Part shown: positions 38,917 through 50,075 of the stretch, in pieces
How positions within the stretch are numbered: the stretch's first letter is position 1
Layout: each line of letters begins with the position of its first letter
Source: Shinisaurus crocodilurus
Taxonomy: Eukaryota; Chordata; Lepidosauria; Squamata; Shinisauridae
Length of the DNA stretch: 64,000 nucleotides
Direction: 5' to 3'
Assembly: GCA_021292165.1 (NCBI GenBank)
Contig: JAHFWL010000058.1
Location: 1,116,001-1,180,000 of the forward strand
The notes under the pieces: generated by a model
What the model saw: the letters and a program-made list of their open reading frames with translations, nothing else
Told to the model about the DNA's origin: nothing
Database searches by the model: none
Made by a program: the position numbers and the translations under genes

Positions 38917-40344
38917 GTTTGGTGTTTTCCTTTGTTTGATGGTACTGTATATGTATGTGTGTGCATGCACATGTGTGTGCATGCACATGCATGTGCAGCC
39001 CCCACCCCACCTCAGCAGACACCCAATGTGGCCCTTAGGTTGTGCACTCCATGTTTAACCTCTTCATTTATCCTCTTGTTACCATGAAGAGCTATAAGCA
39101 TTAAAGAGAACCAGCCTGGAGGTCAGAGCTTTTGAGGGAAGGGATGGTATCCTCCATGCTGGGAGACTATCTTTTGTTATGCTAATTGCTTGCGAATAGT
39201 TCCAGTTGATTGGTAGATGACTGATCAATGGGAGCTAGAAGATGTTCTCCTGATAGCTGAGAATCTGTCTCCAGCCTTTGTAATGTAATACCCATCAGAG
39301 CTTAGGAAGCTGACACCCTTGTCCAGGCTTCCCCAACTTTGGGTCCCAGATGTTGTTGCCTCTGCTCTACTCTGCTTCTATATTTATAAATAAAACAAAT
39401 ATTACAGACACCATTATGTCTCCGGTCCTCTCTCTTCCAATGAAAAATGAATTCTGAAACACAGCTCTTTGAACTTCTCACAGCTCAGGGAATTGGGTGT
39501 TAGAAATTTCTATAATATTTAGAAACACTTAAGCTTCGCTGATTGACTCATGGGGGTGTGGAGACAACACCTTAAGCCATGAGATTTTCTCTCTTTAGAA
39601 TTCCATGTTGCCAGACAGAATGGTTTAGCCCCAGTCATGTCAGGGTTTTAAAAAGAAAAAAAGAACACGCCATCTGGCAAGAACTTTATTGTCTTGCTCT
39701 CTCTCAGACAAGAATAGAACTGACACAGGAATCTCCTGACTTCACCTGGAATACAACTAAGTCCAGGGTCACCGGGTTCCTAAAACTGCCTTCCCCAACC
39801 TGGTGCCCTCCAGGTGTGTTATACTACAACTCCCATGCACAAAAGTTCAGAGTACATCGATCCGCAGAAAAGCATTCCCGATGCATCTTCAGTTTTGAAG
39901 AACTTGCTCTCTCTGTAACCCTATGCAGGCTGCAACACATGAGGGGCTATGTGGGCGCACATGCAAGGTGAATGCACCTACAAAACTGCCCACAATCAGG
40001 AACCTTGATAAGGCAGAGTTCCCAAACATGGGGCGCTTTCAGATGTTTGCGCTAAATGTACACAGATCATTAAGAGCAGCTCCTTTAAGAGGAACATTGG
40101 ATTCATGGTCTGTGTGTGCGCCCATGTCCCCACAAAAGATTTCGCCCTCACATGCTGCAAGCAAATGCCTGCATAGGACTTGTGTTGCGTGTGCATGTGT
40201 GACGGAACATGTTATTTAGCTTCCATAGCATGAAATATAAAACAGGCTTTATTTTTGTTTTTCTTCCGTTTCCCCGAACCCATTTAAGGAAGAAGAGCCC
40301 CATAACCAGGCTGCCCCAAGTAATTTTGCTGCCTGAGGTAACAC
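38917..40344. other. Unannotated; possible LTR remnant at 39080-39480 and MITE halves
   Basis: AAATAAAACAAATATTACAG at 39388-39407 resembles an LTR polyadenylation region, but no ends are seen. Half-MITEs of the CCCCAACCTGGTGCCCTCC family lie at about 39325-39360 and 39788-39838. Old transposon text (GCTGCCTGAGGTAAC) is at about 40328-40343. No gene. Confidence 0.4.
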
Positions 40345-40435
40345 TTGTATAGTATAGTATACCTGTAGTATACCTGTATAGTACAGGTATACTACAGTAT
40401 ACTATAGTATACCTGTATAGTACAGGTAAAGATTC
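40345..40435. repeat. AT-rich palindrome cluster (GTATACCTGTA..TACAGGTATAC)
   Basis: Repeated TATAGTATACCTGTA and TACAGGTATACTACAGTATA blocks form several alternative hairpins within 90 bp. This resembles a palindromic AT repeat. Confidence 0.75.
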
Positions 40436-40452
40436 AAAAAGATCCCATATAG

Positions 40453-42281
40453 CAGTGATGGCTTTTTGAGCCCGAGTGCCCAAACTGCAACACAAAACCA
40501 ACTTATTTATTTCAAAGTGCCAACACTACAATTAAACCTGAATACCGGGGTTTTAGTTTAGTAAAAACAACTCATACAGTTGTCCGAACTAATTAACATC
40601 TTTTGTCTTAAAAGAAAAACACAATAACAGGGCTTTCAATGATACAAACATTTTTTATTGAAAAAAACATCAACTCAAATTTTTTAAATAGTACTACATT
40701 GTACACATAGCCTGAAGGTAATTTAGATACGTTTGGGGGAAAGAGGGGGTGGGATTGTGAAGAAGCCAGGGAGAATGTGGGGAAAGGAGGAGGAGGTGCT
40801 GGCTAGGAGGGAATGAGGCGGCTGGGGGGCAAGAATGAGGCGGCTGCATGGGAACGCGCGGCAGGGATGTAAGACGAGCCTTACCTGGGCTCCTCCAATC
40901 GTTCCTGCGGCGGTGGCGGCCCAATCTCACTCTTCTGAGCAGCGCGGAGCGTTCTGAGCGGTGCAGAGTGTTCTCCGCGCGTGCTCAAGCTGCTGCTGCT
41001 GCTGCTGCTGCTGCCGCTGCCGCTGCCGCTGCCGCTGCCCATCGCTCTTCTGAGCGGCGTGGAGCATTCTCCGCGCCGCTCAAGCTGCTGCTCAAGCTGC
41101 TGCCGCCCGTCGCTCTTCTGAGCGGCGCGGAGTGTTCTCCGTGCCGCTGAAGCCGCCGCCGCCTCTGGACCCGCCGTCGCAGCCCGTCGCATCATGTCCT
41201 GTGTGCTGGATCCCCGCGCTCTGTTTTGGGGGGGGGAACCAGGGCAACAGGGCTTAAACAGCCCTGTTGCCCTGGTTCCCCACCACCACCAAAAACAGAG
41301 CGCGGGGATCCAGCGCGCAGGACATGACGCAACGGGCGGCAGTGAAAGGGCGATGACACAGCCCTAAAGGCTTTTCAACCAATCCACCCGGTAGGCACGC
41401 CGGCCTCGTGGAAAAGCAGAGCGATTCACTTGTGTGAGATGGAAGATTTAAGATCCTGTTCCTGTGTGCAACGGCCCATGAAGCTACACACAGAACTGCA
41501 GACCTGTATCTGCCATCAGCAGCATTCCAAGCGTCTCGGATTTCAGCCAGCCCAGCCTCCTCCAGCAGCTTCCAGTAATAAGGAAATAACTCTGTAGACT
41601 TCACAGTTTATTTGCTACCTGTTTATTTCTACATCAAGTATTTACTACAGAGTTTACATCTCCTACATTACAGTCCATATTGCAGAGTATAATGCATTAC
41701 AAGCATTAATCCAGTGGAGCAAGTCCACCTCAGCATTTGACGTTACATGATTGCAAGTCCAGCAAGCATTAGTCAGAGCAACAGAGAGAAAAAAAGCAAT
41801 CCATCTCTCTACTAAAAATGGCTACAGAAACGAAAGCTAACAAATCAATTCTACGTCACCAGAACATACAAACCATGTGACCAGCTCGTATTTCTTTCAC
41901 ACCTACTTTTCCCATGAGAACAGGACAGGAAGTAGCAGACAAAACATGACTTGTTATTCAGCCTTCTGTTCCTTTCCAAATATCAACAATGTGTTCACAG
42001 CTGTTCTTTTGTTACATGTCACAACAGGCAGATCCGGCACGCAGGACATGATGCGACGGGTGGCGGCGGGTCCAGCGCGGCTGGCGCGGCCGGCGCAGAA
42101 GCAGCAGGTAGGCCCGTAGGCCCCACCCGCCGCATCATGGCCTGAGCCCTGGCGCGCAGCATGACACTGCCTCACGCTGCCGCTGGTGACCTATGGCTGG
42201 TGGTGACCTATGGCTCGCGTGTCAGCAGAGTGGTCCACACGTGCCACCTGTGGCACGCGTGCCATAGGTTCGCCATCACTG
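40453..42281. mobile_element. Large GC-rich hAT element, 8-bp TSD (one mismatch), carrying a solo LTR
   Basis: Ends are CAGTGATGGC and GGTTCGCCATCACTG. The flanks are CCATATAG (40445-40452) and CCCTATAG (42282-42289). The interior has three copies of a GCGGAG..GTTCTC..CCGCTCAAGCTGC hairpin unit (40935-41150), a (CTG)n run and a long hairpin (41206-41311: CCCCGCGCTCTGTTTTGG, AACCAGGGCAACAGGG and inverses). The solo LTR at 41343-42026 is nested in it. Its right end equals 1-495. Non-autonomous. Confidence 0.88.
41343..42026 (-). mobile_element. Solo LTR, family A copy 2, perfect 5-bp TSD
   Basis: TGAAAGGGCG to ACATGTCACAACA, with 5-bp duplication GGCAG (41338-41342 and 42027-42031). It matches 33637-34325 along its length, with indels. 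It sits inside the hAT 40453-42281, so it is younger than that insertion. Confidence 0.9.
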
Positions 42282-42289
42282 CCCTATAG

Positions 42290-42715
42290 CAAGCGGACCT
42301 GCCCATGTGGGACAGGGGAGGTAGAAATAGCGGGTCATGTACTTCTTTATTGTAACTTTTATCAAGGCCTTAGAGATACCTTCATAAAACCACTTTTACA
42401 AAAAATCCTGGTAGGTCAAACAAATTTTATTTAGAGTATCTGCTGTCCGACCAGAATCCAAGTATCACAGCCAAAGTGGCCAGTTTTTGTGCAGCAGCCA
42501 TAAATTGCCGAAAGGGGATGATGGATTAAAATAGCTAAATAATGAAGCCACTAAATACTGTGTATTTTTTTTATTGTATGCTGATTCTTGAATTCTTAAT
42601 TTTATATTTTATTTTTAAAATTTAATTAATTTTAATAACATTTCCTGTTTTGTATTGGATTGTTTATCTGTGCTTATAGCTGGCTATTTGCCGTAATAAA
42701 ATAATTATATTATTA
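42290..42715 (+). mobile_element. LINE 3' end (Vingi/R4-like C-terminus and UTR)
   Basis: It encodes TCPCGTGEVEIAGHVLLYCN, then FYQGLRDTFIKPLLQK, the same C-C-H-C layout as the C-terminus of 16988-19697. The 3' UTR ends GCTATTTGCCGTAATAAAAT, AATTATATTATTATA. It flanks the hAT insertion on the right. Confidence 0.78.
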
Positions 42716-42959
42716 TAACACTTCCCTCCCCTATGCCATCAAGGTGGATAGTGCCCAAGGTCAATCAAGTTATTTTGGCACCTGAGTCAGAAAATCCATT
42801 TAAAATAGGATCATACATTAAATAACAATTTGCTGTCCTTTTCATGTCACCAAAAGTCAGCTGCTGGAGGCAGCCACCTCACTCTGTCTAACTTATTTAT
42901 TATAAAATATTTCTATACTGCCCTTCACCAGTAGCAATCTTAATTCAGAAGCAATTTTG

Positions 42960-45900
42960 TTTTTCAGTCCAACGGGTTATTAGTGATCCTGAAGGTCATT
43001 TTTTCTTGGGGGGGGGGGAAATATAATGACAAAGTAATTGCTATGATTAATGTATATATGGGCCTAATAATGATTCTCCGGTTGTGTTTCAGTAAATTGG
43101 TTGATATTACGTATGATTATTTGATTGTGGGTGGGGATTTTAATGAAGTTTTAAACCTGCTATTGGATAGAAATACACCTGCCCCTAAGAAGCAAACGAT
43201 GGTGAGACTTACACTTCAGGCATATATGGCCGAATTTGGTTTGATTGATGTATGGAGAGCTTTGCATCCTCTTGAAAGGGACTACCCATTTATTTCATCT
43301 GTTCATCATAATTGTTTTTGATTATATTTTTTGTTTTTGTTTCTACATCGTTGTTACATTATATAAATATCTGTAAAACTGAAATATTGGTAGTTTCCGA
43401 TTATGCCCCAGTTTGCCTGGAGTTGCAATTTTCAGATTCACTTAGGCCCCCTGCTCTTTGGAGTTTAAATGTTTCCCTTCTTCATTATGAGATGTTTAAA
43501 AAAAAGATTTTGGCAGAATTAACTGAATACTTTGAAATTAATGAGGGTACAGTTGATTCTTGTGCTATTGAGTGGGAGGCCAGTAAAGTTTTTATACGGG
43601 GCCGAATTATTGCTTAAGCTTCATATAAAAACAAAATTTTAATAATGCAGTGAGTAGTTTTGAGTGAGAAGTTGAAATCCCTTATAACTCAGTTTGCTGC
43701 TTCTCCAGCTGCACAACTGTATCAGGAGCTGCAGAGCATTAAATATGAATTGAATAATATCCTTTCGCAGCAGGCAGAATTTACTTTAACCTGTTTACGA
43801 CAGGCATACTGGGAAAATGGTGAACATCCTAATAAGCTTTTGGCACATCATCTTAAACAGAAAAGGCATCGTGTTATTTCTGCTATTAAAGATGAGAGCG
43901 ATATGATACACACTTCCCCTAAAGATATAAATTCACATTTTTTAAAAAATTTATTCCGATTTGTATAGTACAGGTAAAGAAATATCAGAGCAAGATATGG
44001 ACATTTTCCTTTCTCAGCTTAAACTTCCAAGGTTAGATTCCCCACAACAACAGTTCCTTATGGCTCCCCTGCGTATTGAGGAAATAATGAAAATAATTTC
44101 AAATATGAATGTTGGGAAAGCACCTGGCCCAGATGGGTTTCCAACTGAGCGGTACAAAAGATTTTCTAGCCTTTTGGTCCCAAAGCTTCATCATCTTTAT
44201 AATTATATTTTTGAATCTGGTTCTCTTTCAGCATCATTAAATGACGCTTATATCACTATGATTCCTAAGCCTGGAAAAGACCATACCTATTGTGCTAACT
44301 ATTGACCTATTTTGTTAATTAATGTTAACATTAAAATATTAACAGCAATTTTGGCTGATAGATTGCAACAAGTTATTACAACACTTGTTCAATCCGATCA
44401 GGTGGGATCATTAGAAATCGGCAGGAATACAAAAATCTTAGATTAGTAGTTGATCTGATTGCTTTAAATACAAATAGAACAGACTCAACAGCTATAATTT
44501 CTTTGGATGCTGAAAAGGCCTTTGACAAAATTCATTGGAAATTTATTTTTGCTACGTTGCGAAACTTTGGCTTTCCCATGGAATTTTTAAATTGGGTTAA
44601 AATTTTATATTCAACCCCAAGAGCGAGAGTTAAGACTAATGGGTTTTTCTCAGACTATTTTATACTTGGGAGAGGTACTAGACTAGACAGGGATGACCAC
44701 TTTCTTCATTGATATTTGACTTATGTTTGGAACCCCTCGTGTGCACTATTAGACAGAATAGTAGTATTCATTGATTTTTACATGATTGTTTTGAATTTAA
44801 AATTATTCTCTATGCTGATGATCTTTTGTTGCTTATTTCAAAACTCCAGTCATCAGTTCCTGCTTTGATGAAGATGATTAAGAACTTTGGTGATTTGTCT
44901 GGCTATTTAATTAATTGGTCAAAGTCAGAACTGATGCCGATTGGAGATAATATATTTCAGAGTGTATTAACGCAGTGGCAATTTCGATGGTGCCCAGATT
45001 TTATTACTTACTTGGGAATACTTATCCCTAGAGACATATCCCAAATGATTAAACTTAATTTGAGTAAGTTGATTAATGAGATCTCATGGGATATAAACAG
45101 ATGGGCATCTCTTAAGTTGAGTTTGTGGGGTAAGGTTAATACACTTAAGATGAATATAATACCTAGGATTGTATATGTTTTATTGGGATTCCTCTATTTA
45201 TACTTGGCAATTATTTTCAAAAACGTAATGCTTTGTTTCACAAATTTTTCTGGGGTTCCTTGCCTCCACAAATCTCTTTGAAAAGGATGCAACTTGCAAC
45301 TAAAGAAGGTGGGTTTGGTTTTCCAGATCTTGTCTTATATCATAGGGCTTATTTGTTGATTAGTTCTAAATTCTGGTCTTTTCCACTTAGATTAGATTAT
45401 CCACCTTGGTCAGTTTTGGAATCCTTGTGTCAGGATCCTCTCTCCAAATGGATGGCATTAGGGTCTTGCTACACTAAAACAGATAGGGTGCCTCCTACAA
45501 ACATGGCAGAGAGGTGTGGCGTATTATATTTCATCAATTATCGTTTGACCCATTTTCTCATGCTAAACTGACTTTATGGGATAACCAGGATTTAAAAATT
45601 GGTAAGAAAACGTTCCTGTGGCAGACTTGGGCAGACAGGTTGATATTTACTTTGGATCAATTAGTGAGTGTAGATGATGAGTTTTTTTGTTATTTTCGGC
45701 TTTGCGTACTAAATATAACTTGCCTGCCTCAGCTGAATGGCAATACTTGCACTTGCAACATTTCCATAGATTCCATAGATCATAGAGTTGGAAGGAGCCT
45801 ACAAGGCTATCGAGTCCAACCCCCTGCTCAATGCAGGAAACTAGAGGAGGGGTCTCCCATCCAAGTAATAACCAGGCCTGACCCTGCTTAGCTTTCCACA

Positions 45901-46260
45901 CTCAGACAAGCTGAGTCAGCGTAAGCCACAGGCCTTTGGTTTGTTAGAATCTAAGTTTGGTCCAGCTGCTTTTACAGCTTCAGAGCCTCCTTTGCTGTTG
46001 GATGCACTGATTGAGGTTGAGCAGTTATATCGACCTTCAATTCATGTTTATAAATACTTATTATCAGTTAATAAGTATGATACACGGAGTCTTAAAGATG
46101 AATGGAATAGGGAATTAGATGGTCTTATGTTGCCTAATCAATGGAACATGGTTTTTGCGTCTTGTGTCAGAAGGGTCTATGGATCTTAGGTTACATCTTA
46201 TTCAGCAAAAACTTTTGTTTCATGTTTATTGGACACCACAATGTCTTTTTAATAAGGGTG
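42960..46260 (+). mobile_element. Tx1/L1-like LINE, decayed ORF2, with SINE insertion
   Basis: Endonuclease relic: YDYLIVGGDFNEVLNLLLDR and VVSDYAPVCLEL. Linker: 43660-43968. RT: NVGKAPGPDGFPTERYKRF, DAYITMIPKPGKDHTYCANY, SLDAEKAFDKIHWKFIFATL (read SLDAEKAFDKI), LYADDLLLLIS-like text near 44815, then SGYLINWSKSELMPIG and FITYLGILIPRD. The C-terminal domain HKFFWGSLPPQISLKRMQLA and KEGGFGFPDLVLYHRAYLL follows. Many frameshifts. The 5S-CR1 SINE at 45764-45935 splits it. The motif order and INWSKSELMP place it in the L1 superfamily, close to Tx1. ORF1 is missing. Confidence 0.9.
45764..45935 (-). mobile_element. 5S-derived SINE with CR1-type tail, inserted in the Tx1-like LINE
   Basis: Complete from the tail (CTATGATCTATGGAATCTAT on minus) to the 5S head (AGGCCTGTGGCTTAC type). 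The host LINE reads GCAACATTT before it and TTTGTTAGAATC after it. The intact counterpart is at 37697-37715. Confidence 0.88.
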
Positions 46261-46261
46261 G

Positions 46262-46639
46262 CATGCCCTGACTGGATTCCTCCCCAAGGTTTAGGCTGTA
46301 AAGAGGCTCTAGTGCCAAACCTCTGGCAGCAAATCCCTTTTAGGTCCATGTGCTGTGGCTGAATAGCTCCATGTGCATAAGCAGTGGAGCCACCCTGACC
46401 AAGGCACCAACTGGAGGAGCATTCTTCCACCAGGTGCCTTGGCCGGGGAGGATGCAGGGCAGGTGGTGAAGCTCTTTGCATGGCACTCACTCTTCCAGTT
46501 GGAACAGCAAGTTAGTGCACTCAGGGAATCCCCACTTGCCCTGAAAGAAGGAGGTTGGGGGAGGCCTCTCAGCTGAGGTCCCATAGGCCAGATGGGCCAG
46601 CCTGGCAGGCTAAGTTGGCACATAGGCTGGACATCCCCA
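46262..46639. other. Unannotated part of intron 2
   Basis: GC-balanced sequence with no recognised feature. Confidence 0.4.
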
Positions 46640-46718
46640 TGGTGGTTAGAATGTAGTGCTAGGGCGGGGGAGACCCAGGTTCAAATCCCCACTCAGCCAA
46701 AAAGAGACTGGTGTGGTG
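46640..46718 (+). mobile_element. tRNA-derived SINE head, cut by the LTR at 46724
   Basis: GTGGTTAGAATGTAGTGCTA and GGTTCAAATCCCCACTCAGC (A and B boxes). The expected body does not follow. Confidence 0.7.
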
Positions 46719-46723
46719 GTACC

Positions 46724-47332
46724 TGTCAGGATCCGCGCCGCCAGGGTAGCGCCACCGCGCCACCTGGTGGCAACGCTACCTCCCTGCAGGAGCGAGCCCC
46801 GGGGTTGTAAGCACTCGCAGGGTGTAGCCTCCTGCTCCTGGCTGCTTTCAGGCCAGCTAATGCAGCCCAGCTGGAAGCAGCCAGAGAGACCTACGTAAGG
46901 ACTGCAGTTTGCCTCCAGCCTTTGCCACAGCAACACTAACCTCAGTGTTGTCTGCAGCTGGTTCCTGTTCCCAGAGACTGGCCTTTGGCCTGTGACTGAT
47001 CCTGATCTATGCTTCTGCCTCTGGCCCTTGCTCTGCCTGGTACGTTCTTGAACTCTGTTTGTGCTTTGGACTTGTCTCTCTGCCTCTGACCCTTGCCTGG
47101 ACTCTGCTTGACCTGCCTTCTGCCTCTGGCCCCTGCTTGGACTCTGTTGCCCTAACCTGTGCTGGACCTTCTGCCTGTTACCTGGACTTGCCTTCTGCCT
47201 CTGGCCCCTGTTTGGACTCTGGTGCCTGGAAACCGTCTTGACCGTTGGGCCTACTGCTTGTCTCCGCCTCCATCTTCCCTGGCCCCGGCGTTCCAGCCCT
47301 GAACCCTTGCCGCCCACGCCCCGGACCTTACA
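46724..47332. mobile_element. Solo LTR, family B, perfect 5-bp TSD and internal tandem repeats
   Basis: TGTCAGGATCCGCGCC to CCGGACCTTACA, flanked by GTACC (46719-46723 and 47333-47337). Inside, 47020-47235 has four or five diverged units of TTCTGCCTCTGGCCCCTG, TTGGACTCTG. Both strands are open for a while because of this repeat, but no protein is recognised. Orientation is unknown. Confidence 0.88.
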
Positions 47333-47337
47333 GTACC

Positions 47338-47560
47338 TGAAAGACCAACACTTGCATTATGGCATAAGCTTTTGTGGACACGGTCCCCTTTATCAGATGC
47401 ATTAACTGTTAACCTCAAGTTGGCAGATTTGTATACATATGTTTGGGTTGTGGGGAGGGGAATTGTTAACGGTTGAATTGAAATGCAGAAAGTACAGACA
47501 GTAAATGTATCTGTTATGATCCATAACTCTCTCTTCTTGCCCCCACCCTCTTCCCATTAG
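47338..47560. other. End of intron 2
   Basis: CATAAGCTTTTGTGGACACG at 47363-47382 belongs to a widespread repeat (AAGCTTTTGTGGAC..TCAGATGCA). The acceptor pyrimidine tract is CTCTCTCTTCTTGCCCCCACC.. ending CCCATTAG at 47560 (tract core TCTCTTCTTGCCCCCAC). Confidence 0.5.
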
Positions 47561-47698
47561 GCTAGGACCAAAGAATCGCTGCGAGTGTGCCAGAACCGGC
47601 AAGCTGACAGTCTATCAATTGGATAATTATATTGATAAAGATAAACTTGCCTCCGCCACAGAAAGACGTGAGAAGGAATTCCGAGATTATCAGAGAAG
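47561..47698 (+). CDS. B4GALNT2: B4GALNT2 exon 3: luminal stem region
   Basis: Acceptor CCCATTAG (AG at 47559-47560), donor GAAG/GTAACT (GT at 47699-47700), 138 bp, phase 2 at both ends. The first base completes Trp74. It encodes LGPKNRCECARTGKLTVYQL, then DNYIDKDKLASATERREKEF and RDYQRR. PKN.C.C with Cys81 and Cys83, and the helical RR..EF..(Y/F)QRR end, match the corresponding B4GALNT2 segment (FPKNQCKC..., ARRQ.EF.HFQRR). The acidic YQLDNYIDKDKL stretch is more like the reptile/fish type than the mammalian one, by inference. A 33-kb intron precedes it. Confidence 0.9.
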
Positions 47699-47910
47699 GT
47701 AACTTTAGCCTACCCCAGGGAATATAGAATTATTCCAGAGAATGTGATCTTCTGGGTCTTGCTGGAGAAGGCCAAAGACCATCCTTTCTCCTCTGTCCCC
47801 AGCATCTGAGAATCAGAGGATCATGTACTACTTGTATGAGAGGTTCTGTTCCTGTTGTAATTAATATTCTATTGATTGATCGATCGATCCATTCATCCAT
47901 CCATCCATCC

Positions 47911-48023
47911 CAGGGGTAGGCAACCTGGTTCCCTCCATAATCTCTGACCATTGGCCATGATGGCTGGGGGTGATGGGAGTTGTAGCTCAAAACGTTTGGG
48001 GGGCACCAGCTTGTATACCCTTG
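47911..48023. mobile_element. Palindromic hAT MITE relic
   Basis: CAGGGGTAGGCAACCTGGTT with inverse GGGGCACCAGCTTGTATACCCTTG at the right (tail CACCAGCTTGTATACC); centre GGCCATGATGGCTG and GATGGGAGTTGTAG. It follows a (CCAT/GATC)n run at 47875-47910. Confidence 0.65.
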
Positions 48024-48217
48024 TTCTATACAATGGGTTGGAACCAGACTTAAGGAAAGATCTTATGGTCCCTAGACAGTATCGGAGGGGCCATAGGATT
48101 GTTCGGATTCCCAGCTCCGAGGTCGAAGACAGTGCTCCAACCTCAGAGTGGGGAATTGGAGCTCTGACCCTCCTCCCTGGCCCCACAGAAAGAACCACAC
48201 CAGCTGGTCTCCATGCT

Positions 48218-48355
48218 AAAATATGCTGGTATTTTGTTTTGTTTTGGTTTTTTGCTCCACCCCTTTTTGCCTTTGGCCCCTCCCACCACAGGAATGCCCC
48301 CCCCCCGAGAGCTTCTCTGAATTTGAATTTGGCACTTGGGCTTGAATTTGGCTTG
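48218..48355. mobile_element. Fragment of the 32395-type hAT
   Basis: GCTAAAATATGCTGGTATTTT, then CTCCACCCCTTTTTGCC, CTTTGGCCCC and GAATTTGGCACTTGGGCTTG correspond to 32573-32680 in order. The ends are missing. Confidence 0.65.
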
Positions 48356-48359
48356 ATTA

Positions 48360-48700
48360 GATACATGAAGTGGTCGCCTAGGTGTGCACACTGTGAGTTA
48401 AAAGGAGAGAAAACATTTCTTCTTACAAGGTAAGGAAAAAAAGGAAATAAAAAGGCAGGGCTGGTTCTGCCATGCAGCAGGGTGAAGCAACCTGCTTCAG
48501 GTGGGGTCAGGAGGTAAGGACAGATGAAGGCAGGAGTTGGTGGATGAATGGTGTGGAAAGATTACTTAGGGTGCAATCTTCTGTATGTTTAGACAGAAAA
48601 AAGTCCTACAACTCCCAGCATCCCCCAGCCAGCCATTCCCCAGTTATCCCCAATTTGTTGCCTTCCAGATGGGTTGGACTACAACTCCCATAATCCCACA
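48360..48700. other. Old transposon text, no gene
   Basis: GGCAGGGCTGGTTCTGCC at 48462-48479 looks like a hAT left end. CCTACAACTCCCAGCATCCC at 48603-48622 is a MITE half. No coding feature. Confidence 0.4.
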
Positions 48701-48703
48701 GGC

Positions 48704-48837
48704 CATATATATATAAATCTATCTCCCTCTCCCTCTCCCTCTCTCTCTCTCGATATATATATATATGAGGATGAATACACACACATGCGTGTGCATGCGT
48801 GCGCACACACACACATACACACACACACACACACATA
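48704..48837. repeat. Compound microsatellite (AT)n-(CTCCCT)n-(CT)n-(AT)n-(CA)n
   Basis: Alternating simple repeats over 130 bp, including TATATATATA, CTCCCTCTCCCTCTCC, CTCTCTCTCTC, ATATATATATATAT, GTGTGCATGCGTGCGC and CACACACACACACACA. Confidence 0.93.
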
Positions 48838-49568
48838 TTGGAGAATACCCAATTTTGCAGTCCAAAAGGGAATCCTAGAACTGAAGGAGAATGAACGTCT
48901 ACTATCACCTAATAGTAACTTTGTCCAAAAGGGAAACATGCCCTCTAACCATTAGGTATTTCGACACAGTTTGGCTTCTTTTGACACCATATCTAGCGTG
49001 TTAACGAAAATTTATGTACAGTTTTGGCAATATTAGGATTAAGAACAACAAAGAGGATTTAGACACACAAACAAAAAACGCTGTAAAAAGCCAAAACAAA
49101 AGCAAAGACCACTGCACCAACATTATAATTCTGATGTATTTCAAGATTCTTCCATTGGTGGGTTGGAAGCCATGAGTTCTAAGCATTATTTGGATGTTTT
49201 TGAAGAAATCCATTGCCCTTGATAACATCTGAAGAATTTCAAAATGCATTGGGAATTATAACATTGGTGCAGCTGTCTTTCATAATATTAGGATTACCAT
49301 TTTTTCTTCTCAATGCCACACAAGGGCGTTGCAGGTGCTTCTTTGTCCCCAAACTGACCTGAGATTCTTTATATGGATGCAAATTAGCCTACAAAGAGCT
49401 TCCTGAATTACCAAGCCTGTTGTATCAACATTGTATTCTACTCACACCACCGTTTAAAATTGTGCCGGAGGAGAAATCTGTTATCAGGCACGATTATGAA
49501 AACTAGCTCAGAGTTAGCTCATCCTTTTGTGCTTTTTAGCGGAACATATTCGTAATATTTTGTCATTG
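48838..49568. other. Intron 3, unannotated
   Basis: AT-rich with no recognisable feature. Confidence 0.45.
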
Positions 49569-49569
49569 A

Positions 49570-49937
49570 CCGGGTTCAGACACCGCCGCGATAACCCACT
49601 CTCAAGGGATGACTATGCGCTGAGTGTGGGTTGTCTCTGAACTGTGGATTGTTGCTGTAACATGGGTTATTGTGTTGTTTGAACCCAGCCACACTTACAA
49701 ACCATGGTTTGTTAGCCACAAACAACCCACAGTGCACAACCCAACAACAAACAACCGTGGCTTCCCTTCATGGGTTGTTTGGGGCTAACAAACTAACAAA
49801 CCATGGTTTGTTAGCGTGGCTCGGTTCAGACAACACGATAACCCATGTTTCAGCAACAACCCACAGATCAACGACAACAACCCACGCCCAACCCATACTC
49901 AGCCCTTCAGTGTGGGTTATTGTGTTGTCAGAACCCA
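49570..49937. mobile_element. Fold-back MITE (CTGGGTTCAGACAACA family)
   Basis: Ends CCGGGTTCAGACA and GTTGTCAGAACCCAG. The centre has two copies of ACAAACCATGGTTTGTTAGC. It matches 23700-24670 and 58850-59153 but is longer. An inner TTGTTTGAACCCAGC at 49675 suggests an insertion or rearrangement of two units. Confidence 0.8.
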
Positions 49938-50075
49938 GCCATTGTTCCCCATTTCAAAGTAATTCTCCCAAAGAAGTCCAATTTAAATGCAATGCCCCCA
50001 CCCATCTTTTATGCTGGCTTTTGAAGACTTCCATTCTGCCTCACCGCTTTTGTCTTTTGTTGCTTTTGACCCCAG

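Noticed and set aside
46646..47317. 223-codon minus-strand frame
   Set aside because: It overlaps the solo LTR 46724-47332, is built from its tandem repeat (Gln/Arg/Ser-rich), and has no recognisable domain.
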